DNA from: CAYVBJ01 sp964449075
GTDB taxonomy: Bacteria; Bacteroidota; Rhodothermia; Balneolales; Balneolaceae
Assembly (NCBI GenBank): GCA_964449075.1
Contig: CAYVBJ010000100.1
Coordinates: 1 to 7,115, forward strand
DNA length: 7,115 bases
Direction of reading: 5' to 3'
Shown here: positions 1 through 5,328 of the stretch, one piece after another
How the letters are laid out: every line of letters starts with the position of its first letter
Numbering within the stretch: position 1 is the first letter of the stretch
The notes under the pieces: generated by a model
What the model was told of the DNA's origin: nothing
Database searches by the model: none
Seen by the model: the letters and a program-made list of their open reading frames with translations, nothing else
Program-made: the position numbers and the translations under genes

Positions 1-58
1 TTTTTATCACTTTAATAGCCTGTAATGGCCAAGCCGGTTAAGCGCCGAACCGTTAGCG
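1..58 (+). other. attC: attC site, 3' half only (end of the preceding cassette)
   Basis: This is the right half of an attC site cut by the window edge. The L' arm (GGCCAAGCCGGTTAAG, 28-43) is followed by the R' box GTTAGCG at 52-58, with the recombination point after G52. The stretch is closely similar to the last 60 bp of the complete attC ending at 2198, including part of the loop region (TCACTTT..., AATGGCCAA). The 5' arm lies outside the window, so pairing cannot be checked. The open frame continuing upstream from the first gene runs through this half site and is not part of that gene. Confidence 0.85.
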
Positions 59-84
59 AACTTAAAATAAATCCGAGCATATCT

Positions 85-1068
85 GTGAAAATTGTTTTCC
101 TTTTTTTCATAATTCTTGCCGTTGTTTGTTCTTCAAATCAATCTGAATCAGGAGATTCGATATCATCAGAAAAGCTTCTTAATGAGATGATAGAAATAAT
201 GGAGTCCAATTCAATAAACAGGTATGATATTGTTTGGGATAAATTTCGTGAGCAAGTCTCTTCAGTGGCTGACAGTTCTGTTTCCGATTCAAGTGAGTTT
301 TATGGATATGATCGAAGCACATTGCTTGCAATCAGAAAAGCTCTTGAGTTACTGAAGGATGGACATAGTATGTATCGAACATCATATGGCACTTTAATAA
401 GAGTCAGTACCCGCTCATGTTCGGCACCCTATCCTGATGTTCCGGCTATCCCTGATAATATTGGTTATATAAAGGTTGGTCCCTTAAGTGGTTTTGATAA
501 TGATGCAAATGGATATACCGCGAACATCCGGAATAAAATCAAAGAGCAAGATCGTGAAGAACTAATTGGCTGGATTGTAGATTTGCGGGATAATAGCGGT
601 GGTAATATGTGGCCCATGATTGCTGCAATTGGTACTCTTCTGGGTGAAGGTGACCTTGGATATTTTATTAACCCGGATGGAAATGAAGTGAAGTGGGAAT
701 ACAAAGAGAACAGTTCAGTACTTAACGGATTGATTCAACATTCATTAAATAATTTTGATTATCAGCTATACAATAAAAAGCCGCCTATAGCTGTACTAAT
801 TAATAATAGAGTGTCAAGTTCGGGTGAAGCTGTTGCAATTGCTTTCAAAAAAAGGCCGAACACAAGGTTTTTTGGTACCCCTACATGTGGTCTTTCGACA
901 GCCAATTATGGGGCTCCATTACATAATGGTGGTATGTTATTATTAACAGTTTCTACGATGGCTGACAGAGAAAAAGAATTGTATGGCGATTCAATACTAC
1001 CAGATATTCAGATAGATGAACCCACTGAGGTTGTAAATCAAGCTATTGAATGGTTGTCTTCCATGTAA
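85..1068 (+). CDS. Exported S41-family serine peptidase, nisin-resistance-protein-like
   Basis: Protein of 327 aa starting at GTG 85. The open frame reaches back to an ATG at 25, but that lies in the upstream attC; GTG 85 is the first usual start after the recombination point and is followed directly by a hydrophobic export signal (residues 3-14). Cys15 sits in a lipobox-like LAVVC, with an unusual Val at -1, so either a lipoprotein or a cleaved secreted protein is possible. Visible S41 features are DGHS (likely catalytic His94), DLRDNSGG (166-173), SSSGE (244-248; by alignment to SxSE motifs the nucleophile would be Ser245) and GTPTCGLSTAN (264-274). The last motif has no Lys at the place used by CtpA-type proteases, so a His/Ser arrangement as in nisin resistance proteins (NSR) fits better. 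No PDZ domain is evident. NSR proteins clip lantibiotics outside the cell; the substrate here is unknown. It is the first gene of the cassette, 37 bp before the chosen start of the next. Confidence 0.8.
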   Translation: MKIVFLFFIILAVVCSSNQSESGDSISSEKLLNEMIEIMESNSINRYDIVWDKFREQVSSVADSSVSDSSEFYGYDRSTLLAIRKALELLKDGHSMYRTSYGTLIRVSTRSCSAPYPDVPAIPDNIGYIKVGPLSGFDNDANGYTANIRNKIKEQDREELIGWIVDLRDNSGGNMWPMIAAIGTLLGEGDLGYFINPDGNEVKWEYKENSSVLNGLIQHSLNNFDYQLYNKKPPIAVLINNRVSSSGEAVAIAFKKRPNTRFFGTPTCGLSTANYGAPLHNGGMLLLTVSTMADREKELYGDSILPDIQIDEPTEVVNQAIEWLSSM

Positions 1069-1105
1069 CACCAAGTTGTCAAAGTTCCTTTTAAACAAAT
1101 TTTTC

Positions 1106-1384
1106 ATGATTGTTTACCTGGCCCAAAAATATTTTATCAACTCCGTTGTTTTTTTCGTGGCATTAGTCATTTTTCCGTTGGGCTTTTTTGATAATACGGA
1201 GTATGTAATTGCAAGAGGATTCTTTTTTGGCGGATTATTTGGAGGCGTTTATACGTTTTACGATTTCAAAAAACGCAACATTTGGCCACTATACGATAAT
1301 CTGAGATACCCGAAAATTCCCTTACTGGTTATTTTCTACATCGGCTTTCAAACACTCTATTTCATCACAAAACCATTTCTTTGA
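1106..1384 (+). CDS. Small integral membrane protein, about three TM segments
   Basis: Protein of 92 aa from ATG 1106. An in-frame ATG at 1046 would add 20 residues and overlap the end of the peptidase gene; I prefer 1106 because the hydrophobic core starts just after it. Predicted membrane segments are near residues 9-27, 33-50 and 69-89. A charged loop between the second and third (DFKKRN, then IWPLYDNLRYPK) is the most distinctive part. I do not recognise a named family. Its stop codon overlaps the TTG start of the ABC ATPase (TTGA), so the two are probably translated together and may form a complex. It is short for an ABC permease, which usually has six segments per subunit or half, so it could act as an oligomer or as an accessory protein instead. 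Confidence 0.7.
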   Translation: MIVYLAQKYFINSVVFFVALVIFPLGFFDNTEYVIARGFFFGGLFGGVYTFYDFKKRNIWPLYDNLRYPKIPLLVIFYIGFQTLYFITKPFL

Positions 1385-2049
1385 GAAATTCATCTGCACT
1401 CATATTAGACAGCATCTTTTTCAGAGTGCCGGAACTCAACATTCTGGAAGGTGCTTATTTGAAGGCAAAGGCAGGACAAATCACGGCGATTACCGGCAGA
1501 AACGGTTCAGGTAAATCTACATTATTAAAAGTAGCTGCCGGTCAAATTAAAGCATCGGCCGGTATTTCCATTATTGATGGAGAACGAATTCACAATAAAT
1601 CATTAAACAGGCGATTTCAAAATATCGGATACCTGCCTCAGGATACCATGCTACCACCTGATATAACTGTAAAGAGATTGATCAAAAGTTTGTCCGAACC
1701 GGACAGGTTGGCGGAAGATCCGCTTATTCAAAAGATTTATCATCAAAAAACGATTCAGCTTTCCGGTGGCGAAAAACGATATCTGGAGACAGCTATTTTA
1801 TTTCATTTTGACAGAAAATATATTTTACTGGATGAGCCCTTTACCGGAGTTGAACCTTCTATCATAGATTTGCTTATTGATAAAATTCATAAGGAAGCAA
1901 GAAGTGGAAAAGGGATTTTATTGACCGATCATATGCACCGATATATTTCAATCGTAGCAGATAAAGGTTATCTGATACATAATAAACAGTGTTATGATTT
2001 GGGTGAAGATTTTACACAAGAGCTTAAAAAAATGGGGTATCACAGATAA
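1381..2049 (+). CDS. ABC-type ATPase subunit
   Basis: Protein of 222 aa, complete for a single nucleotide-binding domain. All the expected motifs are present: Walker A GRNGSGKST (39-47), Q-loop Gln87 in LPQD, signature LSGGEKR (127-133), Walker B YILLDEPF with D151 and E152, and the switch His184 in LTDH. It should therefore bind and hydrolyse ATP on the inner face of the membrane. The TTG start at 1381 overlaps the previous stop codon, and no better start is available. No full-length permease is encoded beside it; the only membrane partner in the cassette is the 92-aa protein. It may pair with that protein, with a permease elsewhere in the genome, or work as a soluble regulator. The domain resembles stand-alone ATPases common in Bacteroidota-like genomes, by my recollection of the family. 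The stop codon is 16 bp before the attC. Confidence 0.9.
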   Translation: MRNSSALILDSIFFRVPELNILEGAYLKAKAGQITAITGRNGSGKSTLLKVAAGQIKASAGISIIDGERIHNKSLNRRFQNIGYLPQDTMLPPDITVKRLIKSLSEPDRLAEDPLIQKIYHQKTIQLSGGEKRYLETAILFHFDRKYILLDEPFTGVEPSIIDLLIDKIHKEARSGKGILLTDHMHRYISIVADKGYLIHNKQCYDLGEDFTQELKKMGYHR

Positions 2050-2065
2050 AAAATGTGGGTTCGCT

Positions 2066-2198
2066 CGCTAACAAGTGTTTCAACCGGATTTGGCCGCTCA
2101 TTGTTTGTAATAAAGATTTCGAATTTGCTGTTTATTTCGCTTTTAATCACTTTTATAACTTGCAATGGCCAAACCGGTTAAACACCAAACCGTTAGGT
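2066..2198 (+). other. attC: attC site of cassette 1 (133 bp)
   Basis: R'' is CGCTAAC (2066-2072) and R' is GTTAGGT (2192-2198), with recombination after G2192. The 5' arm AAGTGTTT-C-AACCGG-A-TTTGGCC (to 2095) pairs with the 3' arm GGCCAAACCGGTTAAACACC starting at 2167. C2081 and A2088 stay unpaired, 6 bp apart, as expected for extrahelical bases. The 71-bp loop (2096-2166) makes this the longest attC in the window. The loop is AT-rich and resembles that of the partial site at 1-58. Confidence 0.93.
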
Positions 2199-3650
2199 TC
2201 AATTAAATTCATATGGAAAATTCAGACTACAATTGCGATTGCATGTTTTGTAAGCATAACCATGGGTTTGAACTACCAAATGACCTAATGAATGATTTTT
2301 TGAATGGTAATGCAGTGCTTTTTGCTGGTTCAGGAATATCAACGGAGAACGCTAATGTCTTAAAGTTTTCTTTTTATGATACAATCTTAACAGAACTTGG
2401 TCTTGACTATGATGATGAGATAGAATTCCCAAAATTGATGGAAAAATTTGTCGATCAACCAAATGGGAGAATAAAACTTATAGGCTTCATAAAAGAAAGG
2501 TTCGATCACATTAAATCATTTCCAGAGTTGTATAGAACCGCAACTAGATTTCATAATGAAATTGCAACCTATTATCCACTAAAGACAATTATTACAACTA
2601 ACTGGGATACATATTTTGAAGATGAATGCGCAGCAATTCCTTTTATTACTGATGAAGATCTTGCTTTTTGGAATACAGATGATAGAAAAGTTTTAAAAAT
2701 TCATGGCTCAATAAATAATTATGGCTCCCTAGTAGCAACGCAAACAGATTACAATGCATGTGAAGAAAGATTACATCAAAATATTTTAGGTAGCATATTA
2801 AAAACCCTTCTAGCCACAAAAACAATCGTTTTTGTAGGGTATTCTTTTAAAGATACAGATTTCAAAAATATTTTTAAGTTTGTCTCAGAGCAAATGAGTG
2901 ATTTCCAAAGACAAGCGTACGTAATAACACCTTTTGAAGATGAAAGCATGAGGTTTGAAGAGATTGGATTAAAACCAATAATTACTGATGGCACTTATTT
3001 CTTTAAGCAGCTAAAGCTCCATTCTATCAACGAAGGGCTTTTGATTACCGATTCAATTTATGATGAAGCTGACAACTTACTTTCAATAGTTCAACTTAAT
3101 CATAGATTACTTTTCGAGAGTTATAATATTTTCGACCATCCTCAAATTATATTTACCGGATCATATCAAGATGGACTTATGCATGCTTTTGAGAAAGTGA
3201 TTGCTTTAAAGAGTAAAGGAGTGTTTTCAAAACCCAAATCGATCGAAGCGATATTCAACCCTTATCAAAAGTGGAAAAAAGAAAAGCTAAGAGAGAAAAG
3301 ATATGAGGACGTTGCTTATATAGACGGGTATCTAAATGCATTTTACTTTTTATTGGCACCTAATGACTTAAAAAAAGAATTAGTTCATCCGCCACTTTAT
3401 TATGCTTTTGGAATTACAGATAAAATAATTGGTACCTTTGAAAACTTTGATGAAATTGTTTCAGAATTACCTGACCTACACAAAAGTTCTTACAAGAGAG
3501 CAACAAAAATGGTTAATGAACTTGAGTCAGATAATGTTGAATTTCATCATCCACCTTGGCTTTGAACCTAACAAAGCAAATCAAGCGGACGCGTTTGCGT
3601 TTAGTTACTTACTTTCAAGTACTTAGCCGCGCCGCTTATTTGCCAAGCCG
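2193..3650 (+). mobile_element. Integron gene cassette 2 (SIR2 protein)
   Basis: Bounded by G2192 and G3650. The cassette start, read with the flanking G as GTTAGGTTCAA, is exactly complementary over 11 bases to its own 3' end, TTGAACCTAAC (3562-3572). This is the longest such match in the window and clear support for the boundaries. One gene fills nearly all of it, with a 20-bp leader and a stop codon directly abutting R''. Confidence 0.9.
2213..3565 (+). CDS. SIR2-domain protein, probable NAD-hydrolysing phage-defence effector
   Basis: Protein of 450 aa; ATG 2213 is 20 bp after the cassette junction. SIR2 fold motifs in order are FAGSGIS (37-43, NAD-binding loop), TTNWD (128-132, with the Asn130 and Asp132 typical of the NAD site), KIHGSI (catalytic-type His164) and VFVGYSFKDTDF (206-217, late Rossmann strand). 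The zinc-ribbon Cys pairs of deacetylase sirtuins are not seen inside the domain, which fits the SIR2_2-like branch used in bacterial defence (for example ThsA and DSR-type proteins), where the domain destroys NAD+ on infection. Ahead of the domain is an unusual cluster, Cys8, Cys10, Cys13, His16 and His18, that could bind a metal. Residues from about 300 to 450 form a separate C-terminal part, rich in Tyr and charged residues (around KRYEDVAYIDGY, 363-373), that I cannot assign; it may sense the trigger. No partner gene is in the cassette, so it may act alone. Its phage target is unknown. Confidence 0.85.
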   Translation: MENSDYNCDCMFCKHNHGFELPNDLMNDFLNGNAVLFAGSGISTENANVLKFSFYDTILTELGLDYDDEIEFPKLMEKFVDQPNGRIKLIGFIKERFDHIKSFPELYRTATRFHNEIATYYPLKTIITTNWDTYFEDECAAIPFITDEDLAFWNTDDRKVLKIHGSINNYGSLVATQTDYNACEERLHQNILGSILKTLLATKTIVFVGYSFKDTDFKNIFKFVSEQMSDFQRQAYVITPFEDESMRFEEIGLKPIITDGTYFFKQLKLHSINEGLLITDSIYDEADNLLSIVQLNHRLLFESYNIFDHPQIIFTGSYQDGLMHAFEKVIALKSKGVFSKPKSIEAIFNPYQKWKKEKLREKRYEDVAYIDGYLNAFYFLLAPNDLKKELVHPPLYYAFGITDKIIGTFENFDEIVSELPDLHKSSYKRATKMVNELESDNVEFHHPPWL

Positions 3651-3656
3651 TTAATG
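3566..3656 (+). other. attC: attC site of cassette 2 (91 bp)
   Basis: R'' is ACCTAAC (3566-3572), immediately after the TGA stop of the SIR2 gene. R' is GTTAATG (3650-3656). The arm GCAAAT-C-AAGCGG-A-CGCG pairs with CGCGCCGCTTATTTGC (from 3628). C3582 and A3589 are the extrahelical bases, 6 bp apart. The loop is short, about 34 bp (3594-3627). Confidence 0.93.
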
Positions 3657-3737
3657 GCACTTTAGACTACAATCTGGGCACAAGCTAAATTCACTTATCT
3701 TTTGTTATATTAGTCTACGTAACTACATATCAAAAAC

Positions 3738-4019
3738 ATGAATAACCTCGAGGACATTAAAAAGAAAATCAGACCGATACTGAAAAAATACGGCATCAAG
3801 AAAGCCGGAATTTTCGGTTCATCTGCGCGTGGTGAATCTATGGTGAATGACCTGGACCTGCTTGTTAAAATCGATAAAAAGATCAGCTTGCTGGAATTTA
3901 TCGGAATCCAGCAGGAACTGGAAGACGAATTGGGGATGAAAGTTGATCTTGTTGAATATGAAGCCATTAAGCCCGCGTTGAAGGATAAAATCCTTGGAGA
4001 TGAAGAACCTGTGCTATGA
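3738..4019 (+). CDS. mntA: MNT-domain nucleotidyltransferase antitoxin, MntA-like
   Basis: Protein of 93 aa, the usual size for a minimal nucleotidyltransferase. The pol-beta motif is intact: Gly27-Ser28 in GIFGSSARGE, then D38-L-D40 in NDLDLLV (nine residues between Ser28 and Asp38), and a likely third metal-binding Asp70 in KVDLVE. In characterised pairs the enzyme transfers AMP from ATP to a Tyr on the HEPN partner and silences it. Its stop overlaps the start of the HEPN gene (ATGA), giving coupled translation with the antitoxin made first. The ATG at 3738 is the only reasonable start. Assignment to the family is firm; that it neutralises its neighbour by adenylylation is inferred from that family. 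Confidence 0.9.
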   Translation: MNNLEDIKKKIRPILKKYGIKKAGIFGSSARGESMVNDLDLLVKIDKKISLLEFIGIQQELEDELGMKVDLVEYEAIKPALKDKILGDEEPVL

Positions 4020-4360
4020 GCAAAAGAAAACCTAACGTCTATCTTCAGGATATTTTAGAAAGTATTGAATATATCCAGCGGTTTCTTGATGGAGTTTCGG
4101 AAGAAGAATTTTATAAAAATGTAGAGAAGCAGGATGCTGTACTTCGAAGGTTGGAGATTATAGGTGAAGGCGTAAAACATCTTCCTGAAGAAATTCGAAA
4201 AAAACATCCCGATGTCCCCTGGCGTCAGATTGCCGGAATGAGGGATATCATAATTCATGAATATTTTGGTGTCACTCTTGAAATGATCTGGGTGGTTGCA
4301 ACAGAAGATATTGTGGATCTGAAAGAAAATGTAAAAAAGATAATAAAATTCAACAATTAG
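4016..4360 (+). CDS. hepT: HEPN-domain toxin (DUF86), HepT-like RNase
   Basis: Protein of 114 aa, mostly helical, overlapping the MNT gene by 4 bp (ATGA). The HEPN active-site motif RX4HXY is complete: Arg76, His81 and Tyr83 in MRDIIIHEYF. Upstream is the conserved LRRLEIIGEG helix (43-52) followed by HPDVPWRQIAGMRD (64-77), characteristic of DUF86 proteins. The expected role is an intracellular RNase that halts growth when freed; Tyr83 would be the residue modified by the MNT partner. With an intact motif, the toxin should be active. The TAG stop is 11 bp before R''. Such pairs in cassette arrays may stabilise the array against loss or act against phage; the sequence does not distinguish these. 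Confidence 0.9.
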   Translation: MSKRKPNVYLQDILESIEYIQRFLDGVSEEEFYKNVEKQDAVLRRLEIIGEGVKHLPEEIRKKHPDVPWRQIAGMRDIIIHEYFGVTLEMIWVVATEDIVDLKENVKKIIKFNN

Positions 4361-4371
4361 GCTGGGGCGGC

Positions 4372-4459
4372 CATTAACCAGCGGTTCGTGCGGACGGGCG
4401 ATGGTCGGTTGACAATGGTTTTAACCTCGCTCCGCCGCACAACCGCAAGAACGTTATAT
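4372..4459 (+). other. attC: attC site of cassette 3 (88 bp)
   Basis: R'' is CATTAAC (4372-4378) and R' is GTTATAT (4453-4459). The arm GCGGTT-C-GTGCGG-A-CGG pairs with CCGCCGCACAACCGC (from 4432). C4387 and A4394 are unpaired, 6 bp apart. It is the shortest and one of the most GC-rich sites here, with a loop of under 30 bp. R'' is followed by CAG rather than the common AAAG. Confidence 0.92.
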
Positions 4460-5322
4460 CCACAATATCTAAAGTAAGATCGCTTAGCCTAAAGTTATGG
4501 TGAAGAATAGTGAATAGTTACAAATTAGGATTTTGGGCTGCTGCCACCGTCGTAGTAATAGGTTTGGCCTACATTGCAGTCTTAATAGTAGGATTTGCCA
4601 ACGTAGGTTTTGATAAGCCTATTCAAGATCCAATACTTGCTATAATGGAAGTTCTAACACTTTTTTCTGCATCAGCAATACTTATTACAATAGCTGCTGT
4701 ATACCATCATGCTCCACCTGATCGTAAAATATTCGGTTTGATCGCACTCATTTTCACAACAATATTCACTGGAATTACAAGTACAGTACATTTTTTAGAA
4801 CTGACGGCTTCCCGTCAATTGGGAGTCGCAGAAATTGCATGGCCATCAAACAACTACGCCGCGGAATTGTTGGCATGGGACTGGTTCCTAGGTCTAGCAC
4901 TGATTTTTTCGGCACTCGTATTTTCTTCAACTAGAACAGATAAAATCATACGTCACACACTTTTAATCAGTGGAATATTGACGTTTATGGGAATCGTAGG
5001 TCCCATAACTGGGGATATGCAATTACAACGAATTGGCATTATTGGTTACGCCATAGTGTTACCCATTGCCTTCTTTTTTCTTGCAAGGATATTTCGACTC
5101 CAAATTGTGAAGTTAAAAACGAATGTAACTCACCAGAAAAGTACTGGTGAAAATAATTAATACCAATGCTCATTAATATCTAATTTAAAAACAACGGGTG
5201 GGTATAACCCGCGCATTAAGCGGACACGCCTCGCCTATCCTTTGCCCCTCTTGGTTTTAAAGTACATCTTTCGTTAGTTACAAAATAAACAGAATTGCGT
5301 GTGCCGGTTATGCGCAGTGTCG
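4454..5322 (+). mobile_element. Integron gene cassette 4 (membrane protein)
   Basis: Bounded by G4453 and G5322. The start with its flanking G, GTTATAT, has the reverse complement ATATAAC, and the 3' R'' is GTATAAC, a 6 of 7 match. This is weaker than for the neighbours, but the palindrome is clear. It contains a single gene with a 56-bp leader and a 41-bp gap between stop and R''. I see nothing else in those gaps. Confidence 0.85.
4510..5160 (+). CDS. Integral membrane protein of unknown function, about six TM segments
   Basis: Protein of 216 aa. GTG 4510 is the only usable start near the N-terminus, since an in-frame stop sits at 4501; GAAG at 4502-4505 may help ribosome binding. Likely membrane segments fall near residues 8-30, 42-64, 73-95, 122-140, 147-165 and 173-195, followed by a short polar tail ending in STGENN. 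Conserved-looking polar positions within or beside the membrane are His66-His67, His94 with Glu97 (HFLEL), and Trp123-Asp124-Trp125. These could bind a ligand or metal, but that is speculation. The overall look is of small multi-pass proteins often annotated as hypothetical. I do not recognise the family and no partner gene is present, as is usual for a single-gene cassette. Confidence 0.8.
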   Translation: MNSYKLGFWAAATVVVIGLAYIAVLIVGFANVGFDKPIQDPILAIMEVLTLFSASAILITIAAVYHHAPPDRKIFGLIALIFTTIFTGITSTVHFLELTASRQLGVAEIAWPSNNYAAELLAWDWFLGLALIFSALVFSSTRTDKIIRHTLLISGILTFMGIVGPITGDMQLQRIGIIGYAIVLPIAFFFLARIFRLQIVKLKTNVTHQKSTGENN

Positions 5323-5328
5323 TTATGT
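5202..5328 (+). other. attC: attC site of cassette 4 (127 bp)
   Basis: R'' is GTATAAC (5202-5208) and R' is GTTATGT (5322-5328). The arm GCGCAT-T-AAGCGG-A-CACGC pairs with GCGTGTGCCGGTTATGCGC (from 5297), with one mismatch (AAGCGG against AACCGG). The first extrahelical base is T5217 rather than the C seen in the other sites; A5224 is the second. The loop is about 67 bp and AT-rich. Confidence 0.9.

Larger units (their letters stand above)
53..2192 (+). mobile_element. Integron gene cassette 1 (three genes)
   Basis: The cassette runs from the base after G52 to G2192 of its own attC. Its first bases (with the flanking G, GTTAGCGAAC) have the reverse complement GTTCGCTAAC, which matches 9 of 10 positions at the R'' end (GCTCGCTAAC, ending at 2072). 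This supports a single excisable unit. It carries an S41 peptidase, a small membrane protein and an ABC ATPase. At about 2.1 kb it is long, since most cassettes hold a single gene; no convincing attC separates its genes. Confidence 0.8.
3651..4453 (+). mobile_element. Integron gene cassette 3 (MntA/HepT toxin-antitoxin)
   Basis: Bounded by G3650 and G4453. The cassette start with its flanking G, GTTAATGGC, is exactly complementary over 9 bases to GCCATTAAC at its 3' end (4370-4378). Its 5' leader, 87 bp to the first ATG, is the longest in the window. That leaves room for an internal promoter, which cassette-borne toxin-antitoxin units are known to carry. I see no clean promoter: TTGTTA (3702-3707) and TACATA (3724-3729), 16 bp apart, are a weak match only. 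Confidence 0.9.

Noticed and set aside
25..84. ATG 25 as the start of the peptidase gene
   Set aside because: It lies in the 3' half of the upstream attC, before the recombination point at 52; the added residues are attC-encoded and push the export signal 20 residues inward.
465..704. Minus-strand open frames at 465-704, 2776-2994, 3710-3967 and 4055-4258
   Set aside because: Each lies opposite a gene with clear protein-family motifs (the S41, SIR2, MNT and HEPN genes respectively), and none shows motifs of its own.
53..2192. Cassette 1 as two fused cassettes
   Set aside because: The 5' start of the cassette pairs 9/10 with the R'' at its far end, as a single unit should; only a TAAC-like half box hints at fusion, so it is listed as a low-interest finding rather than a feature.
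2066..2198. attC palindromes as intrinsic transcription terminators
   Set aside because: The long loops, unpaired bases and lack of a T-run after the 3' arm do not fit intrinsic terminators, although the folded RNA may reduce read-through.
2055..2288. Open frame of 77 codons through the attC into the SIR2 gene
   Set aside because: It covers the attC palindrome and then runs out of frame in the SIR2 gene; its sequence is explained by attC structure.
3429..3626. Open frame of 65 codons at the end of the SIR2 gene
   Set aside because: It is in another frame over the strongly supported SIR2 coding sequence and ends in the attC loop; no start context or recognisable protein.
3702..3729. Sigma-70-like promoter TTGTTA-16-TACATA before the MNT gene
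   Set aside because: The match to consensus is weak, and the -10 element would leave fewer than 10 bases before the ATG; noted in the cassette entry but not called as a feature.
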